Positions 1 to 9,403 of a stretch of 37,250 nt of DNA are shown here, one piece after another. Numbering within the stretch: the first letter of the stretch is position 1; each line of letters begins with the position of its first letter. Source of the stretch: UBA4736 sp002404015 (GTDB lineage: Bacteria > Chloroflexota > Dormibacteria > Dormibacterales > Dormibacteraceae); NCBI GenBank assembly GCA_036747295.1, contig DAIOCN010000027.1:1-37250 (forward strand), read 5' to 3'. The notes under the pieces are model-generated. The model made no database searches. It was not told the DNA's origin and saw only the letters and a list, made by a program, of their open reading frames with translations. A program made the position numbers and the translations under genes.

Positions 1-255
1 AACCTAATGACCCAACCGCACGAACGGATTTACACCAGCTCGCGCGACGTGACCGTTGTTTGTAGCCTGGCGATCCGAAAATCTTGCCTGCGGCTTTCTG
101 TTGCCAAATGAGAGGGCGTGCCCTACAGTTCGTGACGGCCCCGAGGGACACGCGCTGAGGAGCCGGACGAAGCCGCAAGGCGGAAGCCGGAGCCGCGGAG
201 GCGATCTGTCGGGGTCACTTTTTTCCCACCGGTTGGTCGATCGCGCGCGGACTCC
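1..255. other. left-edge intergenic stretch, no gene seen
   Basis: This stretch lies downstream of glyS (minus strand) and runs to the window edge. Short open frames cross it on both strands but none has a recognisable protein, a Shine-Dalgarno site or a conserved motif. There are GC-rich short inverted repeats around 160-200 but no hairpin with a T tract, so I do not call a terminator. Confidence 0.5.
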
Positions 256-1551
256 CTACTGGAGGCGCGCTGCCAGCCGGTCGGCCAGATCGGCGATCGG
301 CACCCGCTCCTGCTCCATCGAGTCGCGCTCGCGGATCGTGACCGCGCGGTCCTGCAGGGAGTCGAAATCAACCGTCACACAGAACGGCGTGCCGATCTCG
401 TCCTGGCGCCTGTAGCGCTTGCCGATGTGGCCACCGGTCTGGTCGTACTCGACGCGGAAGCGCCCGCGCAGCTCGGCCGCCAGTGGGTTGGCGACCTCGA
501 CGAGCTCGGGCTTCTTCGACAGGGGCACCACGGCCACCTGGATCGGCGCCACCGCCGGGCGGAAGCGCAGGACGACCCTCGTCTCCCCGTTGACCTCGTC
601 CTCGTCGTAAGCGTCGAGCAGGCAGGTGATGAAGATCCGGTCCACCCCCACCGCGGGCTCGATCACCCACGGCAGGTAGCGCTCGTTGGTCTCCGGGTCC
701 AGGTACGTGAGGTCCTCCCGCGAGTGCTCCTGGTGGGCGCGGAGGTCGAAGTCGGTGCGGTTGGCGATCCCCTCCACCTCGGCCCAACCGAACGGGAAGT
801 CGTACTCGATATCCGTGCTGGCCTTGGCGTAGTGCGCCTTCTCGTCGGGTCCGTGATCTCGGAAGCGGAGCCTGTCGGCCCGCACGCCGAGCGTTTCGGT
901 GTACCAGCGCATGCGCTCGGACTTCCAGTGCTCGAACCAGCGCTCGTCCTGGCCCGGCTGTACGAAGAACTCCATCTCCATCTGCTCGAACTCGCGCAGC
1001 CTGAACACGAAGTTGCCAGTCGTGATCTCGTTTCGGAAGGAGCGTCCGTTTTGCGCCATTCCGAATGGCACGCGCACGCGCACCGAATTGACAACGTTCT
1101 TGAAGTTAACGAACATTCCCTGGGCCGTTTCCGGCCTCAGGTACGCGACCGACGCCGAATCCTCGACCGGTCCTACGTGCGTCTTGAACATGAGGTTGAA
1201 CTGGCGCGGCGCGGAGAGACTTCCGCCGCACTCCGGGCATTTGCCGCTGCCGCCGAGGTGGTCGGCCCGCCAGCGCTTCTTGCAGCGGCCCTGGCATTCG
1301 ACGAGCGGGTCGCTGAAGCCGGCCACGTGGCCGGAGGCCACCCAGACTTCGGGATGCATGATGATCGTGGTCTCGATCCCCACCACGTCGTCGCGCATCT
1401 CGACCGTGTGCCGCCACCAGAGCTCGCGGATGTTGCGCTTGAGGGCAACTCCGTAGGGACCGTAGTCGTAGAGCGACTGCATGCCGCCGTAGATCTCGCT
1501 GGAGGGGTACACGAAGCCGCGCCGCTTGCACAGCGCGACCACCTTCTCCAT
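256..1551 (-). CDS. glyS: glycyl-tRNA synthetase (dimeric class II type)
   Basis: Charges tRNA-Gly with glycine in the cytoplasm. The 431-residue product is the single-chain alpha2 form, not the GlyQ/GlyS heterotetramer. Visible landmarks are an N-terminal substrate segment ending near residue 35 (YDYGPYG), a zinc-finger-like cluster Cys86, Cys90, Cys105, Cys108, the RPETAQG motif at 139-145, the class II motif 2 FRNEI at 172-176, and a C-terminal anticodon-binding domain from about residue 335. Its ATG overlaps the recO stop by one base (TGATG), making it the last gene of the glmU-prs-CNNM-recO-glyS operon. No T-box leader is present, as expected for an internal operon gene. Confidence 0.96.
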   Translation of the reverse strand: MEKVVALCKRRGFVYPSSEIYGGMQSLYDYGPYGVALKRNIRELWWRHTVEMRDDVVGIETTIIMHPEVWVASGHVAGFSDPLVECQGRCKKRWRADHLGGSGKCPECGGSLSAPRQFNLMFKTHVGPVEDSASVAYLRPETAQGMFVNFKNVVNSVRVRVPFGMAQNGRSFRNEITTGNFVFRLREFEQMEMEFFVQPGQDERWFEHWKSERMRWYTETLGVRADRLRFRDHGPDEKAHYAKASTDIEYDFPFGWAEVEGIANRTDFDLRAHQEHSREDLTYLDPETNERYLPWVIEPAVGVDRIFITCLLDAYDEDEVNGETRVVLRFRPAVAPIQVAVVPLSKKPELVEVANPLAAELRGRFRVEYDQTGGHIGKRYRRQDEIGTPFCVTVDFDSLQDRAVTIRERDSMEQERVPIADLADRLAARLQ

Positions 1552-2309
1552 CAGGTCCTCGCGGATGGCGTGCTCCTCATCTGGCGCAGGAAACGGATGG
1601 ATTTGAGCTGGCGGTCGAGATGGTGCTCGAGCTGCGCCTCAAGCACGTTCTCCAGGATGTCGACCAGGCCGCCCTCCAGTTTGAGGCGTCGATAGAGCTC
1701 GATGTCGCCGGCCGCCATCAGCCGCAGGACCTTGAGCCCGGCGGCCGGCACCTCCGTCATCCCCGGCTGGATGCAGTCCGGGCAGAGAAAGCCGCCCAGG
1801 GGCGGTACGAAAGCGGCCGGCGCCGCGGGGAGCTGCCGCTCGCAGTTGGCGCAGCCGTCGAGCTGGGGGGCGTAGCCGAGCAGGTCCAGGGCGCGGACCA
1901 GGAAGTACATCGAGGCCCGGCGCGGGTCCGACTCCAGCGCCAGCTCCTGAAGGGCGAAGTTGGTCAGCTCGAAGACGCCCTCGACCGGGTGGCGGTCCTC
2001 GCAAACGCGATCCGCGAGCTCGGCGATCAGGCCCGCGTGGGCCGTCCGCTCCACGTCGGCCTCGAGCCGATGGCCGGGCATCCGGACCACCTGCGTGATG
2101 ACGTCGAGGGCGCCCCGCCCGCGGGCCAGCTGCACGTCTATGTGCGAGAAGAGCTCGAGGGCGGAGGCCAGCTTGCTGGAGGTGCGGCGGACACCCTTGG
2201 CGATGGCACCCACCTTGCCGTGCTCGCGCGTGAGCAGGGTGAATATGCGGTCGGCCTCGCCGTAGTCGAGCTTGCGGAGGACGATGGCCTCGTCGCGATA
2301 GGTGCTCAA
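1551..2309 (-). CDS. recO: DNA repair protein RecO
   Basis: RecO anneals single strands and, with RecR, loads RecA on SSB-coated gaps (RecFOR pathway). The 252-residue product has the N-terminal OB fold (opening STYRDEAIVL, residues 2-11), an alpha-helical body and the zinc knuckle Cys153, Cys156, Cys176, Cys179. The start appears to be TTG at 2309; no better start precedes the OB-fold strand, and no clear Shine-Dalgarno site is visible. It is 29 bp downstream of the CNNM-type gene and overlaps glyS by one base, so it is translated from the same transcript. Confidence 0.93.
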   Translation of the reverse strand: MSTYRDEAIVLRKLDYGEADRIFTLLTREHGKVGAIAKGVRRTSSKLASALELFSHIDVQLARGRGALDVITQVVRMPGHRLEADVERTAHAGLIAELADRVCEDRHPVEGVFELTNFALQELALESDPRRASMYFLVRALDLLGYAPQLDGCANCERQLPAAPAAFVPPLGGFLCPDCIQPGMTEVPAAGLKVLRLMAAGDIELYRRLKLEGGLVDILENVLEAQLEHHLDRQLKSIRFLRQMRSTPSART

Positions 2310-2338
2310 GGAGGCCGGCCGGGGCTACCCAACCCGGC

Positions 2339-3697
2339 TCAACGGGAGGGCAGCTCGGCGTCCGCGGTGTCCTCGCCGGACCGCTCGTCGCGCGACGGCG
2401 GCTGCATGCCGTGGTCCACCAGCACCTCGTCCGGCCAGGGATGATTCGACTGCAGGCGAACCCGGCCGATCCGCTGGCCGTTGACCTCCTCCACGATCCA
2501 GTGGACGTCCCCGGCGTCGAAGCTCGCGCCCGCGTCGGGGACCTCGCCGAGGGTGGCGTATACATAGCCGCCCACCGAGTCGTAGTCGCTGCTCTCCGCC
2601 AGCCCCAGCCCGAGCTCATCGTTCAGCTCGCCCATCGAGAAGCGAGCGTCCACCATCGCCTCGCGGTCGCTGATGATCTGGAGAGGCTCCTCCTCCGCCT
2701 GGTCGTACTCGTCGCGGATCTCGCCCACGATCTCTTCGAGCAGGTCTTCCAGCGTCACGAGGCCGGCGGTCCCTCCGTACTCGTCGAGCACGATCATCAT
2801 GTGGACCTTCTCGGTCTGCATGTCGTGGAGCAGCTCGTCCACCTTCTTCTGCTCGGGGGTGAACTTGATCGGCCGCATCAGCTTCTCCATGTCGAAGGTC
2901 GCCTGGCCGCGCGCGAAGAAGAGCAGCAGGTCCTTGACGTGGATCAGGCCGACCACGTGGTCGAGGTCTCCCTCGTAGACCGGCATCCGGGTGTGCTTGA
3001 ACTCCCTGAAGAGCCTGATGATGTGCTTCAGGTCGGCGTTCCGCTCGACGGCGGTTATGTCGGGGCGGGGAACCATCACCTCGCGGACCGACTTGTCGCC
3101 GATCTGGATGATCCCGTGGATCATCTCGCGCTCCTCCTCCTCGATCACGCCCTGCTCCTCGGAGACGTGGAGCAGGGTCATCAGCTCCTGCTCCGTCAGG
3201 TAGGGGGCACGGGCGGCACGACCGCCGGTGATGGCGCGGGCCACGATCGTGATGAACCAGAGGACCGGGCGGAGCACGTTCGACAGCGCCTCGACAGGCG
3301 CCGCCGCCCAGAGCGCGACCCTCTCCGCGTTGCGGATCGCCAGGCTCTTCGGGGTCACCTCGGCGAAGATGAGCAGGTAGACCGAGAGCAGCAGCGAGAC
3401 CGCCAGGGCGCCCAGGAAGCCGACGGAGCTGGGCAGGTACTGCAGGCTCAGGAGTGTGGTGGCGAACGAGGCCAGGATCAGCGCCACCGTGTTCACGACC
3501 AGCACCGTCGAGAGGAAGCGGTTGGGGTCCTGCTGCAGCCGCTGAAGAGTTGCCGCATTGCGGCTGCCCTCCTCCGCCAGGTGGCGCACGCGCAGCCTGC
3601 CAACAGAGGTCATCGCGGTCTCCGTGGCAGACGCCATGGCCGAGAGCACGATGCACACGACGAGGAGGATTACCTCTCCCCAGGCCTGGCCGTTCAT
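2339..3697 (-). CDS. CNNM/CorC-type membrane protein with CBS pair (hemolysin family)
   Basis: Family members are implicated in magnesium or cobalt export or homeostasis; the old hemolysin name is historical. The 452-residue product has an N-terminal DUF21/CNNM membrane domain (about residues 5-190, four hydrophobic segments), two CBS domains (about 205-325) and a CorC/HlyC C-terminal domain (about 345-420), followed by a charged acidic tail. The ATG lies 4 bp after the prs stop. Another possibility is a purely regulatory CBS protein, but the domain order is the standard one for the family. Confidence 0.9.
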   Translation of the reverse strand: MNGQAWGEVILLVVCIVLSAMASATETAMTSVGRLRVRHLAEEGSRNAATLQRLQQDPNRFLSTVLVVNTVALILASFATTLLSLQYLPSSVGFLGALAVSLLLSVYLLIFAEVTPKSLAIRNAERVALWAAAPVEALSNVLRPVLWFITIVARAITGGRAARAPYLTEQELMTLLHVSEEQGVIEEEEREMIHGIIQIGDKSVREVMVPRPDITAVERNADLKHIIRLFREFKHTRMPVYEGDLDHVVGLIHVKDLLLFFARGQATFDMEKLMRPIKFTPEQKKVDELLHDMQTEKVHMMIVLDEYGGTAGLVTLEDLLEEIVGEIRDEYDQAEEEPLQIISDREAMVDARFSMGELNDELGLGLAESSDYDSVGGYVYATLGEVPDAGASFDAGDVHWIVEEVNGQRIGRVRLQSNHPWPDEVLVDHGMQPPSRDERSGEDTADAELPSR

Positions 3698-3701
3698 CGG
3701 G

Positions 3702-4691
3702 CTATCTGAACAGCTCGCTCACGCTGCGGTTCTCGTGCACGCGGGCGATCGCCTCGGCGAGCAGCGGGGCGACGCTCAGCACCGTGACCGGCGCACCCTG
3801 CTTCTCGGGCGGCACCGGGATCGAGTTGGTGACGATCACCTCGTCGATCGGCGCCTTGCGCAGCCGCTCCACGGCGCCCGGCGTGAGGACCGGGTGGGTG
3901 CAGGCGAAGATCACCTTGTTGGCGCCCTGGGCCTTCAGCGCGCGCGCCACCTCGCCTGCCGTTCCGCCCGTCGAGATGATGTCCTCGACCACCACGCAGT
4001 CCCGACCTTTGACCTCACCCGCCGCCTCCAGGATCTCGACCAGATCGTCGCTCTGCCGGCGCTTGTACACGAAGACCAGGGGGGCCTGCAGCAGCTTGGC
4101 CATGGACTCGGCCCGCTTGGCGCCGCCGGCGTCCGGCGCCACCACGGTGCAGCCCTGGAGGCCGAGCTGTCGGATGTAGCCGGCCAGGATCTTGTGGGCG
4201 GTCAGGTGGTCGGTGGGGACGTCGAAGAAGCCCTCGATGGCGTCGGCGTGGAGGTCCAGTAGCAGAAGCCGGTCCGCGCCGGCCAGCGTGATGAAGTTGG
4301 CGATCAGCTTGGCGCTGATCGGCTCCCGGGGCTGCGACTTGCGCTCCTTGCGGGCGTAGCCGTAGTAGGGGACGACGGCGGTCACCCGGCCCGCGGAGGC
4401 CCGGCGAAGGGCGTCCAGCAGGATGAACAGCTCCATCAACATCTCGTTGATCGGATGGCACGTGGGCTGGATCACGAACACGTCGTGGCCGCGCATCGAG
4501 TCGGAGATCTTGACGTCGATCTCCCCGTCCGGAAAGTGGGTGACCCGGGGATCGGTGAGCGGCACGCCCAGCTCCTCGGAGATCAGCCTCGCCAGCTCAG
4601 GGTTGGCGGTCCCCGCGATGAGCTTCAGCTCACCCCACGGCGAGACGTCTTCCGCCGAGAACTCGACCGCCGTCTGCAGCCTGCCGATCAT
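3702..4691 (-). CDS. prs: ribose-phosphate pyrophosphokinase
   Basis: Makes PRPP from ribose 5-phosphate and ATP for purine, pyrimidine, histidine and NAD synthesis. The 329-residue product shows the RKERKSQPREP ATP-site segment (114-124), DLHAD (146-150) and the PRPP loop VVVEDIISTGGT (233-244). Most bacterial enzymes have DDMIDTGGT here; the EDIISTGGT form resembles archaeal-type synthetases. The ATG at 4691 overlaps the glmU stop (ATGA); an open frame continues upstream inside glmU but has no homology and is discarded. Pairing with glmU is common and links sugar-nucleotide and nucleotide supply. Confidence 0.95.
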   Translation of the reverse strand: MIGRLQTAVEFSAEDVSPWGELKLIAGTANPELARLISEELGVPLTDPRVTHFPDGEIDVKISDSMRGHDVFVIQPTCHPINEMLMELFILLDALRRASAGRVTAVVPYYGYARKERKSQPREPISAKLIANFITLAGADRLLLLDLHADAIEGFFDVPTDHLTAHKILAGYIRQLGLQGCTVVAPDAGGAKRAESMAKLLQAPLVFVYKRRQSDDLVEILEAAGEVKGRDCVVVEDIISTGGTAGEVARALKAQGANKVIFACTHPVLTPGAVERLRKAPIDEVIVTNSIPVPPEKQGAPVTVLSVAPLLAEAIARVHENRSVSELFR

Positions 4692-6043
4692 GGCCCCTCC
4701 ATCTTGCCGTTGCGGCGGACGACGCGGGCGGGCATCCCCACCGCCGTAGCGCCCGCCGGGACGTCCTTGGTCACCACGGCGCCCGCGCCGGTCCGGCTGC
4801 CCTTCCCGACCCGGACCGGAGCCCGGAACACCGTGTCGACGCCCACCAGCACGTCGTCCTCGATCACGGTCCTGTGCTTGCTGGTGCCGTCGTAGTTGGC
4901 GGTGACCGCACCCGCCGCGAAGTTGACGTTCTCGCCGATCACCGCGTCGCCCACGTAGGAGAAATGGGGGACCGCGCTGCCGGCGCCGATCTTGGAGCGC
5001 ACGATCTCGGCGAAGCTGCCGACGTGGACGCGCAGCCCGAGCTCGGTGCCGGGTCGGAGCTTGGAGTAGGGGCCGCAGTCGCTGCCCTCCCCCATCGAGC
5101 ACTGCTTGAGCCAGGAGTGCTCGATCCGGCAGCCGTCGGCGATCCGGCAGTCCGACATGTCCACGGCCGGTCCGATCCGGCAGTCGCGGCCGATCCGGGT
5201 CTCGCCCCGGATGATCGTGAAGGGCTCGATCACGGTGTCCTGGCCGATCTTGACTCCGGCCTCCACGAAGGTGGTGTCAGGGTCGGTCACGGTGACGCCG
5301 GACAGCATCAGCTGCTCCAGGATCCGCGATCGGAGGGCCTTCTCGGCGATGGCCAGCTGGACCCGGTCGTTGACTCCCAGCCCCTCCACGGGGTCCTTCA
5401 GCCGGACCACCTGCACCGGCCGCAGCTGTTGGAAGAGGTCGGTCAGGTAGAGCTCGCCGGCCGCGTTGGCGGGCTGCAGCATCGCCAGTGCCTGCAGCAG
5501 CTCGCTGCCGCCCCGGAAGCAGTAGAGGCCCACGTTGATCTCGGTGATCGACTTCTCGCTCTGGGTCGCATCGCGGGCCTCCACGATCCGCTCGAGGCTG
5601 CCGTCGCGGCCCCGGACGATCCGGCCGTCCGAGCGGCTGGGGTCTTCGACGCTGGCCAGCGTAGCCGGCGCCCCCAGCTTGCGGTGGGCGTCCGCCACCT
5701 GGCGCAGGGTTTCGCCGCGCAGCAGCGGCGCGTCGCCGTTGACGACCATGACATCGCCTCGGGCGAGAACGTCCTCGGGGGCTCTCGCGAAGGCGTCGCC
5801 ACTCCCTTTCTGCTCGGGCTGGTAGGCCACCGCGCAGCGGCCGCCCAGGTGCTCCGCCACCTCGGGCTGGGCCGGGCTCAGGATGGCCACCACGCGCTTC
5901 ACGCCCGCGGCGTGGCAGGCATCGATCACGTGGTCGATCATTGGCCGTCCACCGACCCGATGGAGCACCTTAGGCGTGCGCGAGCGCATGCGGGTGCCGA
6001 GGCCGGCGGCTAGGATGACGGCCGAGAGTGGAGTTTCACTCAA
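4688..6043 (-). CDS. glmU: bifunctional GlcN-1-P acetyltransferase / GlcNAc-1-P uridylyltransferase
   Basis: Catalyses the last two steps to UDP-GlcNAc, the precursor of peptidoglycan. The 451-residue product has the N-terminal nucleotidyltransferase signature LAAGLGTRM (11-19) with Lys25 in PKVLH, and a C-terminal left-handed beta-helix of hexapeptide repeats from about 250 ending with the acetyl-CoA site region. The start is TTG at 6043, the only start that keeps the conserved N terminus. A TATAAT on the minus strand at 6069-6074 is a plausible -10 element 25 nt upstream, making glmU the first gene of the operon that runs through glyS. Confidence 0.95.
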   Translation of the reverse strand: MSETPLSAVILAAGLGTRMRSRTPKVLHRVGGRPMIDHVIDACHAAGVKRVVAILSPAQPEVAEHLGGRCAVAYQPEQKGSGDAFARAPEDVLARGDVMVVNGDAPLLRGETLRQVADAHRKLGAPATLASVEDPSRSDGRIVRGRDGSLERIVEARDATQSEKSITEINVGLYCFRGGSELLQALAMLQPANAAGELYLTDLFQQLRPVQVVRLKDPVEGLGVNDRVQLAIAEKALRSRILEQLMLSGVTVTDPDTTFVEAGVKIGQDTVIEPFTIIRGETRIGRDCRIGPAVDMSDCRIADGCRIEHSWLKQCSMGEGSDCGPYSKLRPGTELGLRVHVGSFAEIVRSKIGAGSAVPHFSYVGDAVIGENVNFAAGAVTANYDGTSKHRTVIEDDVLVGVDTVFRAPVRVGKGSRTGAGAVVTKDVPAGATAVGMPARVVRRNGKMEGP

Positions 6044-6059
6044 AAGGGTTCCCCGGGGG

Positions 6060-6827
6060 GTGAACGGAATTATAAGGGGGTCGGTTTCCCGCTTCGGGGC
6101 GGGGGCCCTGGCCCTGCTGCTGGCCGGCTGCCTGTCGCCTGGCTCGAGTCATCCTGCCCCCGCCGCTTCCACGCCCCGCACCTCGGGGGGCGCCACACCG
6201 TCCGCCGCGCCCACCCTGCAGTCGGCCTCCGTCTGGGTCCTGAACCCGGTGGGCGTGAACATCCGGGCCCAGCCCGACACCGCCGCGCAGCGGGTCACCA
6301 CGCTCACCCAGGGCGCCAAGCTGGACGTCCAGGAGCAGCGCCAGGTGGCCGGCGCCACCTGGCTGCATGTGAAGAGCGCCTCCGGCCAGATCGATGGCTG
6401 GGTCCTCGATCGGGCCGACCTGGTGATCCATTTCGACGTGTCCCAGCACTTCGAAGGCGCCGGCTGGTCCATCCTCTTCCCCACGGCCTGGACGCTGCAG
6501 ACCGGCAACCCGACTACATTCACGGCACCTGCGAGCGACACTCTGGGGAGCTCGCTGCTGGTCCAGATGGCGGCCTCCACGGACAAGCTGCTGGCGACCC
6601 CGACGGCGGCGGGCCAGGAGGTGCGCCAGGAGTCGCCGATCGAGGTCTACGGCAAGACCACGTACCTGACCGTCTACAAGCTCGCCTCCGGCGCCTGGGA
6701 GTTCGCGGTCAAGGTCCAGTACGACGCCCAGCGCTCCTTCCTCTTCGACTACAAGCAGTCGGCGCGCCCGGACGCCGACACCTCGCTCTTCAAGCAGCTC
6801 TTGACCAGCGTGATCGTGCAGGGCTGA
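6060..6827 (+). CDS. SH3-domain lipoprotein
   Basis: A 255-residue secreted lipoprotein of unknown job. A short basic N terminus is followed by a hydrophobic stretch and a lipobox LLAGC with the lipidated Cys24. A Ser/Thr/Pro/Ala-rich linker leads to a bacterial SH3 domain (about 57-118, N-I-R-A-Q-P and G-W-V signatures), which often binds cell wall. The rest (about 125-255) looks like a compact beta-rich domain I cannot name. I choose GTG at 6060 because the signal peptide begins there; the longer frame starts within glmU. It ends 14 bp before lon and may be cotranscribed with it. Confidence 0.8.
   Translation: MNGIIRGSVSRFGAGALALLLAGCLSPGSSHPAPAASTPRTSGGATPSAAPTLQSASVWVLNPVGVNIRAQPDTAAQRVTTLTQGAKLDVQEQRQVAGATWLHVKSASGQIDGWVLDRADLVIHFDVSQHFEGAGWSILFPTAWTLQTGNPTTFTAPASDTLGSSLLVQMAASTDKLLATPTAAGQEVRQESPIEVYGKTTYLTVYKLASGAWEFAVKVQYDAQRSFLFDYKQSARPDADTSLFKQLLTSVIVQG
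6069..6074 (-). promoter_or_regulatory. -10 element for the glmU operon
   Basis: A perfect TATAAT on the minus strand, 25 nt before the glmU TTG. No convincing -35 hexamer is visible 16-18 bp further upstream. The site lies inside the first codons of the divergent lipoprotein gene, so the two genes share very little intergenic DNA. Confidence 0.5.
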
Positions 6828-6841
6828 GGCAAACTGCGGGG

Positions 6842-9199
6842 ATGGCCGGAGAACGCAAGACGCTCCCGGTGCTGCCCCTGAAGAACACCGTCGTGTTCCC
6901 GCACGTGCTGATCCCGCTGGCGGTGGGGCGGCCCCGCTCCCTGCAGCTGCTCGACGACCTGCCCCCCGGCGACCGCCTGATGGCCGTGGCCGCGCAGCTC
7001 AACGAGGACGTCGAGGAGGCCGCCTGGGACGACGTCCATCACGTCGGAGCGGTGGTTCGGATCCAGCACATGCTCAAGCTGCCCGACGGCACCGTCCAGC
7101 TGGCGGTGCAGGGCCTGTACCGGGTCCGCCTGGTCGCCGAGGCGCCCGGCCGCCCGTACCTGAGGGCCGAGGTCGAGGAGCTGCCCGAGGCATCGCCGGA
7201 GGAGGCCGGGGTGCCTGCAGAGGCCCTGCACCGCTCGGCCACCGCCTCCTTTCAGCAGCTCGTGGCGATCGCGCCCTACCTGCCGGGCGAGCTGCTGGGA
7301 GCCGCGCTGAATCTCGAAGATCCTCTCTACCTGGCCTACTTCATCGCCAACCAAGTTCGCCTGACGACCGAGCAGCGGCAGGAGATCCTGGAGATGGCGA
7401 GCGCCCGCGAGAAGCTCGAGCGGCTGATCGGCCTGATGGCCCGCGAGCTGGAGGTCCTGGAGCTCGGCCGCAAGATCCAGACCCAGGCCGAGGAGTCGAT
7501 CGGCAAGTCGCAGCGCGAGTACTTCCTACGCGAGCAACTGAAGGCTATCCAGACCGAGCTGGGTGAGATGGACCAGGACGCGGCTGAGATCACCGAGCTG
7601 CGGGAGCGGATCGAGCAGGCGGGCCTGCCGCCCGACGCTCGCCGGGAGGCCGACCGCGAGCTGACCCGCCTGGAGCGCATCCCCTCGGCCTCGCCCGAGT
7701 CCTCGGTCATCAGGACCTACCTGGATCTGCTCGTGTCGCTGCCCTGGAACAAGTCCACCGAGGGAGAGCTCGACGTGGCCCGCGCCCGCCAGATCCTGGA
7801 CGCCGACCACTACGACCTGGACAAGGTCAAGCAGCGGGTGGTGGAGCACCTCGCGGTCAGGCGCCTCAAGCAGCAGCGGGGCTCCAGCGAGCGCGGCCGG
7901 GAGCCGATCCTGTGCTTCGTGGGGCCGCCCGGGGTGGGCAAGACCTCGCTCGGCCAGTCGATCGCTCGCGCCATGGGCCGGAAGTTCGCGCGCGCCTCCC
8001 TGGGCGGCGTGCACGACGAGGCCGAGATCCGCGGCCACCGGCGAACCTATATCGGCGCCATGCCCGGGCGGATCATCCAGGCGATCCGGCGCGCGGAGTC
8101 CAACGACCCGGTCTTCATGCTCGACGAGGTGGACAAGATCGGCGCCGACTGGCACGGCGACCCCTCGTCGGCCCTCCTGGAAGTGCTCGACCCCGAGCAG
8201 AACCGCGACTTCCGGGACAACTACCTGGACGTGCCCTTCGACCTCTCGAAGGTGATGTTCATCACGACGGCCAACACGCTCGACTCGATCCCGCCACCCC
8301 TTCGGGACCGCATGGAGGTGCTGCAGCTCTCGGGCTACACGGAGGAGGAGAAGGTCCACATCGCCGGCCAGTTCCTGATCCCCAAACAGCTCGACGCCCA
8401 CGGCCTGAACCCGGACGAGGCGACGTTCGAGGATCCGGCCCTGCGCGCGATCATCCGTGAGTACACACGGGAGGCCGGCGTCCGCAACCTGGAGCGTGAG
8501 ATCGCCGGCGTCCTCCGGCGGGTCGCCTCGGACGTGGCCGAAGGCGCGGTCTCGGGAACGGTGACGGTGGCCCTGGGCGGGGTCCGCGACGCCCTCGGCA
8601 AGCGCCGGTTCTTCGACGAGACGGCCGAGCGCATCGACCGGCCCGGTGTGGCGACGGGCCTGACCTGGACGCCGACCGGCGGCGAGATCATCTTCGTGGA
8701 GGCGGCGATCGTGCCCGGCAAAGGCGAGCTGCATCTCACCGGCCAGCTGGGGGACGTCATGAAGGAGTCCGCGGCGGCCGCCTTCAGCTACCTGAAGACG
8801 CGGGCCAAGGAGCTGCACATCGACCGCAAGCTCCTCGAGGAGAGCGACATCCACGTCCATGTCCCGGCGGGCGGGCAGCCCAAGGAGGGCCCCTCGGCCG
8901 GCGTGACGGTGCTGGCCGCGATGGCCTCGATCCTGACTGGCCAGACGGTGCGGGACGACCTGGCCATGACGGGTGAGATCACCCTGCGGGGCAAGGTGCT
9001 GCCCATCGGCGGGGTGAAGGAGAAGGTGCTGGCGGCCCACCGAGCGGGGATCCGGCGCGTCCTCCTGCCCAGGCGCAACGAGGCCGACCTGGACGACATC
9101 CCCGCCGAGCTGCGGAAGGAGATGGACCTGGTGCTCATCGAGTCGATCGACGAGCTGCTCAAGCTGGCCCTACCCGGGCTTTCGGCCGCGGCGGCCTAG
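6842..9199 (+). CDS. lon: ATP-dependent protease La (Lon)
   Basis: Cytoplasmic AAA+ serine protease that degrades misfolded and regulatory proteins. The 785-residue product has the N-terminal substrate domain (about 8-205), a coiled segment, the AAA+ module with Walker A GPPGVGKT at 361-368 and a Walker B region FMLDEVDKI, and the C-terminal protease domain with catalytic Ser685 in GPSAG and Lys728 in GGVKEK, the expected 43 residues apart. Length is normal for bacterial LonA. It starts with ATG 14 bp after the SH3 lipoprotein stop. No heat-shock CIRCE-like repeat is visible before it. Confidence 0.97.
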   Translation: MAGERKTLPVLPLKNTVVFPHVLIPLAVGRPRSLQLLDDLPPGDRLMAVAAQLNEDVEEAAWDDVHHVGAVVRIQHMLKLPDGTVQLAVQGLYRVRLVAEAPGRPYLRAEVEELPEASPEEAGVPAEALHRSATASFQQLVAIAPYLPGELLGAALNLEDPLYLAYFIANQVRLTTEQRQEILEMASAREKLERLIGLMARELEVLELGRKIQTQAEESIGKSQREYFLREQLKAIQTELGEMDQDAAEITELRERIEQAGLPPDARREADRELTRLERIPSASPESSVIRTYLDLLVSLPWNKSTEGELDVARARQILDADHYDLDKVKQRVVEHLAVRRLKQQRGSSERGREPILCFVGPPGVGKTSLGQSIARAMGRKFARASLGGVHDEAEIRGHRRTYIGAMPGRIIQAIRRAESNDPVFMLDEVDKIGADWHGDPSSALLEVLDPEQNRDFRDNYLDVPFDLSKVMFITTANTLDSIPPPLRDRMEVLQLSGYTEEEKVHIAGQFLIPKQLDAHGLNPDEATFEDPALRAIIREYTREAGVRNLEREIAGVLRRVASDVAEGAVSGTVTVALGGVRDALGKRRFFDETAERIDRPGVATGLTWTPTGGEIIFVEAAIVPGKGELHLTGQLGDVMKESAAAAFSYLKTRAKELHIDRKLLEESDIHVHVPAGGQPKEGPSAGVTVLAAMASILTGQTVRDDLAMTGEITLRGKVLPIGGVKEKVLAAHRAGIRRVLLPRRNEADLDDIPAELRKEMDLVLIESIDELLKLALPGLSAAAA

Positions 9200-9403
9200 C
9201 GGGTCAGGACCCCTCCCTCCGCCTGCGGGGGAGGTGGGGAGGGGGGCGGAGCCGACTCTGAACCGAATCAGTCGTAGGTAGGCCCCGGCACCTGAGAGTG
9301 TGCCGCCATGGATCCCTGAGGCCCCCCACGCAGCCGCCCCCCGCGAGCGGGGAGAGGAATAGCCAACATGGGGATAGTCGCGACCACTCGGGAACCGGAC
9401 AGC
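9200..9403. other. convergent intergenic region with GC-rich palindromes
   Basis: Space between the convergent ends of lon and gatD. It holds two C/G tract palindromes (about 9213-9245 and 9329-9356, CCTCCC or CCCCGC arms facing GGGGAGG or GCGGGG arms). They could fold as bidirectional terminators, but there is no T tract. No gene is seen. Confidence 0.4.

Noticed and set aside
427..1695. Long open frame on the plus strand opposite glyS
   Set aside because: It mirrors the glyS codons; high third-position GC opens antisense frames, and the translation has no recognisable domain.
4692..5102. Upstream extension of prs inside glmU
   Set aside because: The extension is an out-of-frame reading of the GlmU C-terminal helix region; the ATGA overlap start fits family length.
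7526..9040. 504-codon open frame antisense to lon
   Set aside because: Shadow of the lon reading frame with no family signature.
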